From: DASTHS01 sp035718085 | GTDB lineage: Bacteria > Actinomycetota > Acidimicrobiia > Acidimicrobiales > Palsa-688 | Direction: 5' to 3' | DNA length: 14,866 bases | Assembly (NCBI GenBank): GCA_035718085.1 | Contig: DASTHS010000099.1 | Location: forward strand, 1 to 14,866 | Shown: positions 1 to 6,853 of the stretch, piece by piece | Layout: each line of letters begins with the position of its first letter | Numbering within the stretch: the first letter of the stretch is position 1 | Position numbers and translations under genes: made by a program | The notes under the pieces: model-generated | What the model was told of the DNA's origin: nothing | Databases searched by the model: none | The model's input: the letters and a program-made list of their open reading frames with translations, nothing else

Positions 1-415
1 GGACCTCAAGGCGCGCTACGGCCTCACGCTGGTGTTCATCGCCCACGACCTCGCCGTCGTCAAGAACGTCAGCGACCGGGTGGCGGTGATGTACCTCGGC
101 AAGGTCTGCGAGGTGGCCCCCGCCGACGACCTCTACGCCAGGGCGGCGCACCCGTACACCAAGACGCTGCTCGCCTCGATCCCCGAGCCCGACCCCGACG
201 TTCGCCCGTCGTCGACCTACATGGCGCGTGGTGAGTTCCCTTCGCCTCTCTCCCCGCCGTCGGGGTGCCGGTTCCGCACTCGCTGCCCGAGGGCCGAGGC
301 CCGCTGCGCCGAGGAGGAGCCCGAGATCCGGCCCCTCGGCGGGGACCACGGGGTGGCCTGCCACTTCCCCGCCGACGTGCCGGTGGCTGCGCCCGTCGGC
401 GCCGCCGCGACCTGA
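1..415 (+). CDS. Peptide ABC transporter ATP-binding protein, C-terminal part (5' end outside window)
   Basis: The frame is open from base 2 to TGA at 413-415; the N-terminal part with Walker A lies before the window. It is the ATPase subunit of a dipeptide/oligopeptide importer (DppD/DppF or OppD/OppF type), a cytoplasmic subunit that powers uptake. The visible part begins just before the H-loop (VFIAHDLAVVKNVSDRVAVM) and continues into GKVCEVAPADDLYARAAHPYT, both typical of this family. The C-terminal oligopeptide-transporter extension is present: a PLSPPSGCRFRTRCP segment with cysteines, followed by RC and ACHF. The rest of the operon should lie to the left. It converges on the amidase gene with 63 bp between them. 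Whether it is DppD- or DppF-like cannot be decided from this fragment. Confidence 0.93.
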   Translation, partial: DLKARYGLTLVFIAHDLAVVKNVSDRVAVMYLGKVCEVAPADDLYARAAHPYTKTLLASIPEPDPDVRPSSTYMARGEFPSPLSPPSGCRFRTRCPRAEARCAEEEPEIRPLGGDHGVACHFPADVPVAAPVGAAAT

Positions 416-478
416 CGGTCGCGCCCGACCGCGACCTGACGGTGCCGACGCGCAGCCGACGGGCGCGGCGCCGGGCCG

Positions 479-1927
479 TCAGGCGAGCGGGGGCGCCAGG
501 CGCGGCCAGGGCCGGGCGTGCTCGAAGAGCCGGGCCAGGCGCAGCACCGTGGCGTCTGCGTGCCGGCGGCACATCACCTGCAGGCCGATGGGCAGCCCGT
601 CGCTGCTGAAGCCGGCAGGCAGGGACACGGCCGGCTGCCAGCCGAGGTTGGCCAGCATGGTGAACGGCACGGTCATCGACGGGTGCACCTTCTGGCCGTT
701 GATGCGGGAGGGCATCGGCCACTCGGCGGCGAACGCCGGCACTGCGGTGGTGGGGGTGAGCAGCACGTCGACCTCGGCGAAGAGGGCGGCCAGCCGGTCG
801 TCGAGGAGCTGGCGGCGCTTCCAGATCTCGGCGATGCGGGGCGCCTCCACGTGCTCGGTGCGCTCCAACGGGATGCGGGTGTAGGGCATGAGCGACGGCG
901 CCGCGTCGGGCCACATGCCGGGGCCGAGGTCCATCCACAAGTCGAGCACCCCGCTGCTCGACCACACCCGCACCGGGTCGCCGAGGTCGACCGGTCCGGG
1001 CGCCCACCGCAGGCCGGCCGCGGCGACGAGGTCGGCGGCCGCCTGCTCGCAGACCGCCGCCACCTCCGGGTCGACCACCGCGAACCCCAGGTCGGTCGAC
1101 CAGCGGGCCCGCAGCCCCGCCACCGCCGCGGTCTCGGCGGCGTCCCGCCACGACCCGGCGGCCGCTGGCAGCGAGGTCCGGTCGCGGTCGTCGGGGCCGG
1201 CCGCCACGTCGAGGTGGGTGGCGACGTCGGCCACGGTGGTGGCGACCACACCGACGACCGCCGTCGCCGAAGGCTGGTTGCCCGGCACCGGCACGCGGCC
1301 GAAGCTGGGCTTGAAGCCCACCAGGCCGGTGAACGCCGCGGGGATCCGGATCGACCCGCCGCCGTCGGACGCCGTCGCGATCGGCACCAGCCCGCCGGCG
1401 ACCGCGGCGGCCGACCCGCCGCTCGACCCGCCCGGCGTCCGGGTCGGGTCCCACGGGTTGCGCGCCGTGCCCCACGCCGCCGTCTCGGTGATGGCGACCG
1501 CCCCGAACTCGGGGGTCGCCGTCTTGCCGACCGGCACGCCGCCCGCAGCGCGCATCCGGGCCACGTTGGGCGAGTCGGCCACCGCCGGGGGCCCGTCGCG
1601 ATAGAGCAGCGAGCCGTGGCTCGTCGGCAGGCCCGCGCAGTCCTCGAGGTCTTTGACCCCGAAGGGCACCCCGGCGAGCGGCCCCGGGTCGCGCCCCTCG
1701 GCCACGGCCCGGTCGACCGCCTCGGCCGCTCGTCGCGCCCCGTCGGCGTCGACCACGACGAAGGCGCCCAGGGTCGGGTTGGCCGCCTCGATCGCCCGGA
1801 GGCACCCCTCGACCACGTCGACGGCGCGTCGCCGGCCGCTGCGCACGTCTGCGGCCAGCTCCACGGCGGTCGGCGGGGCACCGGTCGGGGGGCTGCTGGT
1901 GCGGCGGTCGGGACGGGGCTCGCTCAC
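479..1927 (-). CDS. Amidase (amidase-signature family)
   Basis: A 482-aa serine amidohydrolase of the amidase-signature family, usual length for stand-alone members; these hydrolyse carboxamides. The Ser-cisSer-Lys triad is visible: Lys92 in PFGVKDLEDCAG, cis-Ser168 in TPGGSSGGSAAAVAGG, and nucleophile Ser192 in ASDGGGSIRIPAAFTGLVG. The spacing is as expected for the family (24 residues between the serines). The DGGGSIR form, rather than the commoner TGGSIR, occurs in 6-aminohexanoate-cyclic-dimer-hydrolase-like members, so the substrate is open. There is no GatB neighbour, and the segment LTPTTAVPAF is typical of non-Gat amidases. The GTG start at 1927 gives a family-like N-terminus. A GATGCT hexamer sits 6 nt upstream, suggesting a leaderless mRNA. 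The frame stays open far upstream, but that part overlaps the MDR gene and has no family match. Confidence 0.92.
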   Translation of the reverse strand: MSEPRPDRRTSSPPTGAPPTAVELAADVRSGRRRAVDVVEGCLRAIEAANPTLGAFVVVDADGARRAAEAVDRAVAEGRDPGPLAGVPFGVKDLEDCAGLPTSHGSLLYRDGPPAVADSPNVARMRAAGGVPVGKTATPEFGAVAITETAAWGTARNPWDPTRTPGGSSGGSAAAVAGGLVPIATASDGGGSIRIPAAFTGLVGFKPSFGRVPVPGNQPSATAVVGVVATTVADVATHLDVAAGPDDRDRTSLPAAAGSWRDAAETAAVAGLRARWSTDLGFAVVDPEVAAVCEQAAADLVAAAGLRWAPGPVDLGDPVRVWSSSGVLDLWMDLGPGMWPDAAPSLMPYTRIPLERTEHVEAPRIAEIWKRRQLLDDRLAALFAEVDVLLTPTTAVPAFAAEWPMPSRINGQKVHPSMTVPFTMLANLGWQPAVSLPAGFSSDGLPIGLQVMCRRHADATVLRLARLFEHARPWPRLAPPLA

Positions 1928-1933
1928 CGCCCG

Positions 1934-1939
1934 AGCATC
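1934..1939 (-). promoter_or_regulatory. Possible -10 element of the amidase gene (GATGCT)
   Basis: GATGCT on the minus strand ends 6 nt before the GTG at 1927. It lies inside a 13-nt string (GGCGCGATGCTCG, positions 1932-1944) that recurs at the same distance from the start of the DUF2277 gene. There is no Shine-Dalgarno sequence between the hexamer and the start. Reading it as a leaderless -10 is inference; its first base departs from the usual TANNNT. Confidence 0.35.
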
Positions 1940-1969
1940 GCGCCAGGCGCCGGCCCCCGGCCGCCCCGC

Positions 1970-1975
1970 TACGGT
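1970..1975 (+). promoter_or_regulatory. Putative leaderless -10 element of the MDR oxidoreductase gene (TACGGT)
   Basis: TACGGT matches the actinobacterial TANNNT -10 pattern. It is followed by 7 nt and then GTG at 1983, so transcription would begin at or next to the start codon. A GGAGG string abuts and overlaps the GTG, too close to act as a normal ribosome binding site. This supports both the start choice and leaderless translation. Confidence 0.5.
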
Positions 1976-1982
1976 CCCGGAG

Positions 1983-3119
1983 GTGACCGACACCCCGCTC
2001 CCCACGACGACCCTGCAGCTGCGCTCCCTCGTCACCGACGACGGGGCCGTGCAGCTCTCCCTCGAGGAGGCGCCCCTCGAGGCGCCGACGGGGAGCCGCG
2101 TCGTCGTGGCCGTGGGTGCCGCGCCGATCAACCCGAGCGACCTTGGGCTGCTCCTCGCCGGTGCCGACCCGGCGGAGGCCACCGCCGCCGGCACCCGCGA
2201 GCGGCCGATCGTGCGAATCGCGCTGCCGCCGGCCGCGCAGCGAGCAGCGCGCGCCCGCGTCGGCGAGTCGTTGCCCGCCGGCAACGAGGGGGCCGGCACC
2301 GTGGTCGCCGCCGGCCCCGACGCCGGCCACCTGCTCGGCCGCACCGTCGCCGTGGCCGGCGGAGCCATGTACGCCACGCACCGGGCGGTCGACGCCTCTG
2401 CCTGCCTGGTGCTGCCCGAGGGCACCCCCGCGACCGCCGCGGCCAGCAGCTTCGTCAACCCCATGACGGTGCTCGGCATGCTCGGCACCATGCGCGCCGA
2501 GGGCCACCCGGCGCTGGTGCACACCGCAGCGGCGTCGAACCTCGGCCAGATGCTGGTGCGCGTCTGCCAGGAAGACGGTGTCGGCCTGGTCAACGTCGTG
2601 CGCCGCCCCGAGCAGGTGGCGCTGCTGCGCGACCTGGGGGCCGAGCACGTCGTCGACTCGAGCGCTGACAGCTTCATGGGCGACCTGATCGAGGCCCTCG
2701 ACGCCACGAAGGCGACCGTCGCGTTCGACGCCACCGGCGGGGGCGACCTCGGGAGCCGCATCCTCACCGCCATGGAGGCGGTGGCCAGTCGGGGAGAGGC
2801 TTTCAGCCGCTACGGCTCGACCACCCACAAGCAGCTCTACATCTACGGGGGCCTCGACCGGAGCCCCACGGTGCTCACCCGCAGCTTCGGCTTCGCCTGG
2901 TCGGTGGGAGGCTGGCTGCTCACCCCCTACCTGCACAAGGCCGGGGCCGCCGAGGTCGAAGCCATGCGCCAGCGGGTCGCCGCCGGCATCACCACCACCT
3001 TCGCCAGCGCGTACAGCGCCACCACCAGCCTCGCCGGCGCCCTCGACCTCGACACGCTGCGCGGCTACGCCCGGCAGGCCACCGGCGGCAAGGTGCTCAT
3101 CACCCCCTCGGCCCGGTGA
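1983..3119 (+). CDS. Zinc-less MDR-family dehydrogenase (quinone oxidoreductase/enoyl reductase-like)
   Basis: A 378-aa medium-chain dehydrogenase/reductase, probably a cytoplasmic NAD(P)H-dependent quinone, enone or enoyl reductase. The N-terminal GroES-like half contains INPSDLGLL (about 49-57) and GNEGAGTVVAAG (100-111), as in quinone-oxidoreductase-like members. The Rossmann half carries a cofactor loop at 182-190 (AAASNLGQM), the segment LRDLGAEHVVDSS, and VAFDATGGGDLG. The cysteine/histidine pattern of the catalytic and structural zinc sites is absent, so this is a zinc-independent branch. The GTG at 1983 is chosen because the -10-like TACGGT lies just upstream and the family N-terminus begins here. 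The stop overlaps the start of the GNAT gene by 4 nt (GTGA), implying an operon. The exact substrate is unknown. Confidence 0.88.
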   Translation: MTDTPLPTTTLQLRSLVTDDGAVQLSLEEAPLEAPTGSRVVVAVGAAPINPSDLGLLLAGADPAEATAAGTRERPIVRIALPPAAQRAARARVGESLPAGNEGAGTVVAAGPDAGHLLGRTVAVAGGAMYATHRAVDASACLVLPEGTPATAAASSFVNPMTVLGMLGTMRAEGHPALVHTAAASNLGQMLVRVCQEDGVGLVNVVRRPEQVALLRDLGAEHVVDSSADSFMGDLIEALDATKATVAFDATGGGDLGSRILTAMEAVASRGEAFSRYGSTTHKQLYIYGGLDRSPTVLTRSFGFAWSVGGWLLTPYLHKAGAAEVEAMRQRVAAGITTTFASAYSATTSLAGALDLDTLRGYARQATGGKVLITPSAR

Positions 3120-3787
3120 GCGGCGGCGCGAGCGACCGCCTCGGCCGCTTCCTCACCGCGTGGCTCGGCGCCTGGCCCGGCACCGACGGCGCGGTCACCG
3201 CGGTGGCCAGTGACCGCCGCGCCGCGCCCGCCTGGGACGGCCGAGCGAACCCGATCGTCGGCGTGGTGACCCCGACCGGCGGTGTCGTCTCCGTGCGGCC
3301 CGACCTGCACCCCGCGGCGGCGGCCGCCCTCGCCGGCACCGCCCCCGCCGACGTCCCCGCCGCCCTCTCCGACGCCGTCGGCGGCCGGGTGGGGGCAGGG
3401 ATCTTCCGGTGGAGCGACGATCCGGTGGCCTTCGAACCGGTCGGCCGTTGGGTGCCCTTCGACGACCCCGTCGTGCCGCCGTGGCTGCGTCCCTTCGGCG
3501 GTGAGGTGCTCGTCGCCACCGACGACGGTGGCCGCTACCTCGCCGGGGTCGGCCTCAAGCGGCACGACCCGACGGGGGAGGAGATCTCGGTGGGCACGGA
3601 GGAGGCCGCCCGCGGCAAGGGACTCGCCCGCCGCCTGGTGAGCCAGGCCGCCCGCCGCGTCGTCGACGAGCGCCACGCGGCGGTCACCTACCTGCACGCC
3701 CCCGACAACCTGGCCTCCGCCCGGGTGGCGGAGGCCTGCGGGTTCCCTGACCTCGGGTGGAAGGTGATCTTCGGCGCGCCGGCCTGA
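3116..3787 (+). CDS. GNAT-family N-acetyltransferase with a divergent N-terminal half
   Basis: A 223-aa protein whose C-terminal half is a GNAT fold, expected to move an acetyl group from acetyl-CoA to an amine. The acetyl-CoA-binding stretch is EAARGKGLARRLVSQAARRV at about 160-179 (the R/Q-x-x-G-x-G/A pattern), followed by DNLASARVAEACGFPDLGWK, the usual GNAT end with an asparagine and a Gly-Phe pair. About the first 110 residues (a WDGRANPIVG region and an Ala-rich helix) match nothing I recognise and may be a degenerate GNAT half or a substrate domain. The GTG start overlaps the preceding stop as GTGA, so translation is probably coupled to the MDR oxidoreductase. The substrate is unknown. 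Confidence 0.85.
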   Translation: MSGGASDRLGRFLTAWLGAWPGTDGAVTAVASDRRAAPAWDGRANPIVGVVTPTGGVVSVRPDLHPAAAAALAGTAPADVPAALSDAVGGRVGAGIFRWSDDPVAFEPVGRWVPFDDPVVPPWLRPFGGEVLVATDDGGRYLAGVGLKRHDPTGEEISVGTEEAARGKGLARRLVSQAARRVVDERHAAVTYLHAPDNLASARVAEACGFPDLGWKVIFGAPA

Positions 3788-3793
3788 CCGGTC

Positions 3794-3822
3794 GGTCGGC
3801 CCGGTCGGCGGCCGGGCCGACC
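3794..3822. terminator. Strong hairpin between convergent genes (candidate bidirectional terminator)
   Basis: A perfect 11-bp stem, GGTCGGCCCGG (3794-3804) with CCGGGCCGACC (3812-3822), encloses a 7-nt loop. It lies 6 bp after the GNAT stop and 37 bp after the end of the DUF2236 gene on the other strand. Neither side has a U-tract, as is common for terminators in GC-rich actinobacteria. It could serve both transcripts. Confidence 0.6.
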
Positions 3823-3859
3823 GCACGTCGCGACCGTCGGCCGACCCGGTGACGAAAGG

Positions 3860-4906
3860 TCACGCCAGCCCCAGGCGCGCCCGGGCGGCGACGAGCGGTG
3901 GCGGCGGGCCGGCCACGGCGCCGAGCGCCCGCACCAGGCCCCGACAGGCGACCAGGGCGGCGGGCGGCGGGTCGGCCAGGCGCAGCAGTCGCCGGGCCCA
4001 GGGCGGCATGCACACCGCGGCGCCGGCGTAGGCCACCCGCCACGCCGGCCGGGCGGCGGCGGGAAGCCCGGGCGGTGCGGCGAGGAACTCGAGGGCGGCG
4101 AGCGTCTGCTCGCCGACTGCGAGCGAGGGCCGATGGCGTTGCAGGGCGGCGTCGAGGTTGGCCCAGCGGCGCGGGGGCGCTTCGACCCCGACGGCGGTGC
4201 CGGCGACGGCGACCTCGTCGACGTAGGCGTCGAGCTCGGCGTCGGAGAGCGGAGCGGCGCCGAAGCGCCGGTAGGCGGCGGCGATGGCGAGGTACTCGCC
4301 GAGGTGCACCCACTCGAGCAGATCCGGGTCACCGGCCGCGTAGGGCCGTCCGTCGGGTGCGGTGCCGGCCACCTTCCGGTGGATGCGGCGCACGCCGGCC
4401 GCTCGCCGCTCGGCCTCGGTGCTGTCGCCGAAGACGATCCCCTGCACGAACTCCCCCGTGCGCTGCACCCGCCCGAGGAAGTCGTCGGCGAAGCTGCTGT
4501 GGTCGACGACGCCCGCGAGGGCGAGCGGGTGCAGCAGCTGCAGGGCGAACGCGGCGATGCCGGCCACGAACATCGACGTGTCGGCCTGCACCTTCCACGC
4601 CACGCTGGCCGGGCCGAACCATCCGGGGTCGCCCGGTGCCGCTCCCGGTGCCGGGCCGGCCACCGGCGTCGCGGGGCGTGGCCCCGGCCGGCTGCGTCGG
4701 GTGGCTGCCCGGGTCAGGGCCACGAGCAGCGGGCGGCCGATGGCGGCGCCGACCCCGATGGCCGACGACCCGAGCAACTCGCCGAGGCCGGGGCCCGGCG
4801 GCACCCACACCGGGGCGGGGGTGAACCCGGCTGGCAGGGCGGGGGGCGATGGGGCGGGCGCAGGCCCGGGCGGCGACGGAACGACCATCGGCCTCCAGCC
4901 TCGCAC
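3860..4906 (-). CDS. DUF2236 / oxygenase MpaB-like family protein
   Basis: A 348-aa protein of the DUF2236 (MpaB/latex-clearing-protein-like) family. Characterised relatives bind heme b and include rubber oxygenase Lcp and fungal MpaB; most actinobacterial members have no known substrate. Family landmarks in order are PGWFGPASVAWKVQADTSM (94-112), the helix with LQLLHPLALAGVVDHSSF (122-139), RTGEFVQGIVFG (149-160), IHRKVAGT...GRPYAAGDPDLLEWVH (175-201) and AYRRFGAAPLSDAELDAYV (211-229). His126, His136, His176 and His201 are candidate heme or active-site residues. The first 45 residues are proline-rich and unconserved. The GTG at 4906 gives 348 aa; the ATG at 4888 (Met7), with GGAGG three bases upstream, is an alternative. 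It is divergent from the 202-aa gene at 4966. Confidence 0.85.
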   Translation of the reverse strand: MRGWRPMVVPSPPGPAPAPSPPALPAGFTPAPVWVPPGPGLGELLGSSAIGVGAAIGRPLLVALTRAATRRSRPGPRPATPVAGPAPGAAPGDPGWFGPASVAWKVQADTSMFVAGIAAFALQLLHPLALAGVVDHSSFADDFLGRVQRTGEFVQGIVFGDSTEAERRAAGVRRIHRKVAGTAPDGRPYAAGDPDLLEWVHLGEYLAIAAAYRRFGAAPLSDAELDAYVDEVAVAGTAVGVEAPPRRWANLDAALQRHRPSLAVGEQTLAALEFLAAPPGLPAAARPAWRVAYAGAAVCMPPWARRLLRLADPPPAALVACRGLVRALGAVAGPPPPLVAARARLGLA

Positions 4907-4910
4907 GACC

Positions 4911-4932
4911 CCGGCGCTTTGCCGGCGCTTCG
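4911..4932. repeat. Two tandem 11-bp repeats in a divergent intergenic region
   Basis: CCGGCGCTTTG (4911-4921) is directly followed by CCGGCGCTTCG (4922-4932), with one mismatch. The 11-bp period places both copies on about the same helix face, between the DUF2236 gene and the start of the 202-aa gene. It could be a regulator site or simple chance in GC-rich DNA. Confidence 0.35.
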
Positions 4933-4951
4933 CCCGCCGTCGCCACCCCGG

Positions 4952-4957
4952 TACGGT
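4952..4957 (+). promoter_or_regulatory. Putative leaderless -10 element of the 202-aa gene (TACGGT)
   Basis: TACGGT is followed by 8 nt and then ATG at 4966. It is the same hexamer as before the MDR gene, and again there is no Shine-Dalgarno sequence between it and the start codon. It supports the ATG at 4966 over the longer open frame that begins at 4849. Confidence 0.5.
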
Positions 4958-4965
4958 GCCTGGCC

Positions 4966-5574
4966 ATGGCGTCGAGCGCGGATGGGGCGGCGCCGAGCGG
5001 CGGGCGGGCCCCCGGCGAGCTCGTCGAGCGGTTGCTCGACCTGGTCGACCGTCCCGGGCCGCAGCTGCGCGCCGTGGCCACCACCCTGTTGATCAAGGCG
5101 GTCGACGTCCCCGGTGACGAGACGGCGTGGATCGAGCTCATGGTGGCCTCCGACGACGCCGGGGCGATGATCGACCCGGCGGCGGCCGCCGATGCGGGCC
5201 TGCGGCTGCGTGCCGGCCTCGCCGACCGCCTCGGCGAGCTGGCCGACGAGCACGGGGAGGCGCAGGTGGTGCGCGCCATGCGCGACCACCTGCTGGCGCA
5301 GGTGCGCCGCTGGGCCGGGCGGGCGGTCGACGACGCCGACAACCGTCGGCGGGCCGAGCGGTTCCTCGCGTGGGCCGAGCGCCCCGAGCAGCTGCGGGCC
5401 GCCCAACAGCGCGGCCTGTTCGCCGGCATGGACGCCGAGGAGCTGCGCCACATGGCCGAGGCCCGGGCCAATGCCGAGGTCACCCCGGAGACGGCCCTCG
5501 CCGTGTGGGCCGCGGTGGAGTCCTGGGTCGCCGAGGTCGACGCCGCCATCGGCGACGCCGCCCTCGGCGGCTGA
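4966..5574 (+). CDS. Unrecognised helical protein (202 aa)
   Basis: I do not recognise a family. The ATG at 4966 is supported by a TACGGT hexamer 8 nt upstream; the frame extends further upstream but without a better start. The protein appears soluble and almost wholly alpha-helical: no signal peptide, no membrane segment, no cysteines, and many Ala, Glu and Arg residues in amphipathic stretches such as 85-120 (LADRLGELADEHGEAQ and onward) and 125-150. The second half contains two tryptophans in WAAVESWVAEVD. It is divergent from the DUF2236 gene and ends 1 bp before the end of the convergent NiCoT gene. GC-rich codon use and an ordered helical pattern suggest a real gene, though its function is unknown. 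Confidence 0.7.
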   Translation: MASSADGAAPSGGRAPGELVERLLDLVDRPGPQLRAVATTLLIKAVDVPGDETAWIELMVASDDAGAMIDPAAAADAGLRLRAGLADRLGELADEHGEAQVVRAMRDHLLAQVRRWAGRAVDDADNRRRAERFLAWAERPEQLRAAQQRGLFAGMDAEELRHMAEARANAEVTPETALAVWAAVESWVAEVDAAIGDAALGG

Positions 5575-5575
5575 G

Positions 5576-6706
5576 TCAGGCGGAGCGACCGCCGGCCAGG
5601 CCGGCCGACCAGCGCTCCTCCACCTTGCGCCACCGCCAGAAGGCCAGGGCGACGGCCCAGGTGACGACGAACACCCCGACGATCACGAAGCCCGCCTTGT
5701 TGATGTTGAAGCCCTGCAACCAGCCGCCGACCCCGCGGTTCCAGCCCGCCTCCTGGGCGATCAGCCCGATGGCCTCGATGGCGCCGATGAACACGGCGAC
5801 GAACACCGAGAGCGCGGTGATGGTGATGTTGTAATAGACCTTGCGCACCGGGTTGGAGAACGCCCAGTCGTAGGCGAAGTTCATGAAGCAGCCGTCGATC
5901 ATGTCGAAGACGCTCATGCCGGCGGCGAAGAGGATCGGCAGGGCCAGGATGGCGTAGAAGGGGAGGCCGCCCACCACCGCCGAGCCGGCCAGCACGAGCA
6001 GCGCCACCTCGGTGGCGGTGTCGAAGCCGAGGCCGAAGAGGAAGCCGACGGGGTACATCTTCCAGCCGGCGTCGACCCGACGGTTCACCGGCCCGAGGAT
6101 GCGCATCATGAAGCCCCGACTGTTGAGCTGCTTCTCGAGACCGGCCTCGTCGAAGGTGCCGGCGCGCATCTCACGGAAGATCCGCAGGATGCCGACGAGG
6201 ATGACCACGTTGATGGCGGCGATGATGAACAGGAAGCCGGCCGACACGCTGGTGCCGATCACCGTGGTGATGCTGTGGAGGGGCGAGCTGCCGTTCTTGA
6301 CCTGCTGGCCGAGGCCCTTCAGCCCGAAGTTGAGCAGCACGGCCAGCACGAACACGACGCTCGAGTGGCCGAGCGAGAACCAGAAGCCGACGCTGAGGGG
6401 GCGCTTGCCGTCGCCGAGGAGCTTGCGGGTGGTGTTGTCGATCGCCGAGATGTGGTCGGCGTCGAAGGCGTGGCGCATGCCGAGGGTGTAGGCCAGCAGC
6501 CCGGTCCCGAAGCCGAACACCTTCTTCTGGCCACTCACGTGGAAGTGCCCGTGGGCGGCGAGGCCGATGAGGAACCAGCCGACGACGTTGAGGGCGGCGA
6601 TGAACGCGACCATCCCCCAGAAGCGCAGCCACTCGTCGCGCGACAGCACCGCCCGCATCCGGCGGCGGGGGGCGGCGACGGTGCCGGGGGCGATCGTCTG
6701 GGCCAT
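5576..6706 (-). CDS. HoxN/NixA-type nickel/cobalt permease (NiCoT family)
   Basis: A 376-aa inner-membrane secondary transporter for high-affinity uptake of Ni2+ and/or Co2+, at the family's usual length. The TM2 signature RHAFDADHI (78-86) carries the H-x4-D-H metal motif, with His79, Asp84 and His85. The other NiCoT signatures follow in order: LGHSSVVF (112-119), LFGLGFDTATE (223-233) and AGMSVFDMIDG (262-272). About eight hydrophobic segments are visible. The ATG at 6706 is supported by AGGAG 5 nt upstream. It is divergent from a Fur-family gene across 147 bp that holds repeats resembling nickel-regulator boxes, so nickel repression is likely. Sequence alone does not settle Ni versus Co; the Nur-like neighbour favours nickel. 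The gene ends 1 bp from its convergent neighbour, leaving no room for a separate terminator. Confidence 0.96.
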   Translation of the reverse strand: MAQTIAPGTVAAPRRRMRAVLSRDEWLRFWGMVAFIAALNVVGWFLIGLAAHGHFHVSGQKKVFGFGTGLLAYTLGMRHAFDADHISAIDNTTRKLLGDGKRPLSVGFWFSLGHSSVVFVLAVLLNFGLKGLGQQVKNGSSPLHSITTVIGTSVSAGFLFIIAAINVVILVGILRIFREMRAGTFDEAGLEKQLNSRGFMMRILGPVNRRVDAGWKMYPVGFLFGLGFDTATEVALLVLAGSAVVGGLPFYAILALPILFAAGMSVFDMIDGCFMNFAYDWAFSNPVRKVYYNITITALSVFVAVFIGAIEAIGLIAQEAGWNRGVGGWLQGFNINKAGFVIVGVFVVTWAVALAFWRWRKVEERWSAGLAGGRSA

Positions 6707-6711
6707 GGGCG

Positions 6712-6716
6712 CTCCT
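6712..6716 (-). promoter_or_regulatory. Ribosome binding site of the NiCoT gene (AGGAG)
   Basis: AGGAG on the minus strand lies 5 nt before the ATG at 6706. It fixes the start and marks this gene as one with a normal leader, unlike several neighbours. Confidence 0.7.
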
Positions 6717-6743
6717 GAGGGTCGGGGGCGAAGGGGCCGCTGC

Positions 6744-6760
6744 TGCGAACAGCATGCGAC
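6744..6760. promoter_or_regulatory. Candidate regulator site A: TGCGA direct repeat
   Basis: TGCGAA (6744-6749) and TGCGAC (6755-6760) repeat 11 bp apart. The first copy overlaps a perfect 5-bp inverted repeat, TGCTG (6741-6745) and CAGCA (6750-6754). The element lies just downstream of the likely NiCoT transcription start, where a bound repressor would block transcription. The same TGCGA half-site occurs in site B. Confidence 0.4.
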
Positions 6761-6768
6761 AAGGTGCC

Positions 6769-6774
6769 AAACTA
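6769..6774 (-). promoter_or_regulatory. Possible -10 element of the NiCoT gene (TAGTTT)
   Basis: TAGTTT on the minus strand is the most AT-rich TANNNT match in this spacer. It would place the start of transcription near 6762, about 55 nt before the ATG. The -35 region (TGGCAA) is weak and lies next to site B, consistent with a regulated promoter. Confidence 0.35.
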
Positions 6775-6798
6775 GCGGGGTTCAGCGGGAGTTGCCAC

Positions 6799-6814
6799 TG
6801 CGAACTGCTCGCAA
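6799..6814. promoter_or_regulatory. Candidate Nur box (site B), TGCGA-N5-TCGCA
   Basis: A perfect 5-bp inverted repeat, TGCGA (6799-6803) and TCGCA (6809-6813), is separated by 5 nt and followed by A. It fits the Streptomyces Nur-box layout as I recall it (tTGCaa-N5-ttGCAA), with the TGC and GCA cores at the right 9-nt separation. A wider inverted repeat, GTTGC (6791-6795) and GCAAC (6811-6815), overlaps it. It sits about 40 bp upstream of the regulator's start and next to the NiCoT -35 region, so it could control both genes. Confidence 0.5.
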
Positions 6815-6841
6815 CACCACCTGGGCGCACCCTACCGGCGA

Positions 6842-6847
6842 TACCGT
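6842..6847 (+). promoter_or_regulatory. Putative leaderless -10 element of the Fur-family gene (TACCGT)
   Basis: TACCGT is followed by 6 nt and then GTG at 6854. It fits the TACNGT pattern seen before three other plus-strand starts in this window, with no Shine-Dalgarno sequence in the gap. Confidence 0.5.
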
Positions 6848-6853
6848 GACCCG

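Noticed and set aside
407..443. A 13-bp direct repeat (GCGACCTGACGGT at 407-419 and 431-443) spanning the ABC gene stop, plus a 6-bp hairpin
   Set aside because: Short, only two copies and not tied to any mobile element; probably a small local duplication. The hairpin GGTCGC/GCGACC at 417-436 is too weak to call a terminator.
479..1927. Amidase as GatA of the tRNA amidotransferase
   Set aside because: No GatB or GatC neighbour, and the DGGGSIR motif and C-terminal region fit stand-alone amidases better.
69..2936. A 955-codon open frame on the minus strand
   Set aside because: It overlaps the amidase in another frame and reads as Arg/Gly/Pro-rich low-complexity sequence, typical of shadow frames in GC-rich DNA.
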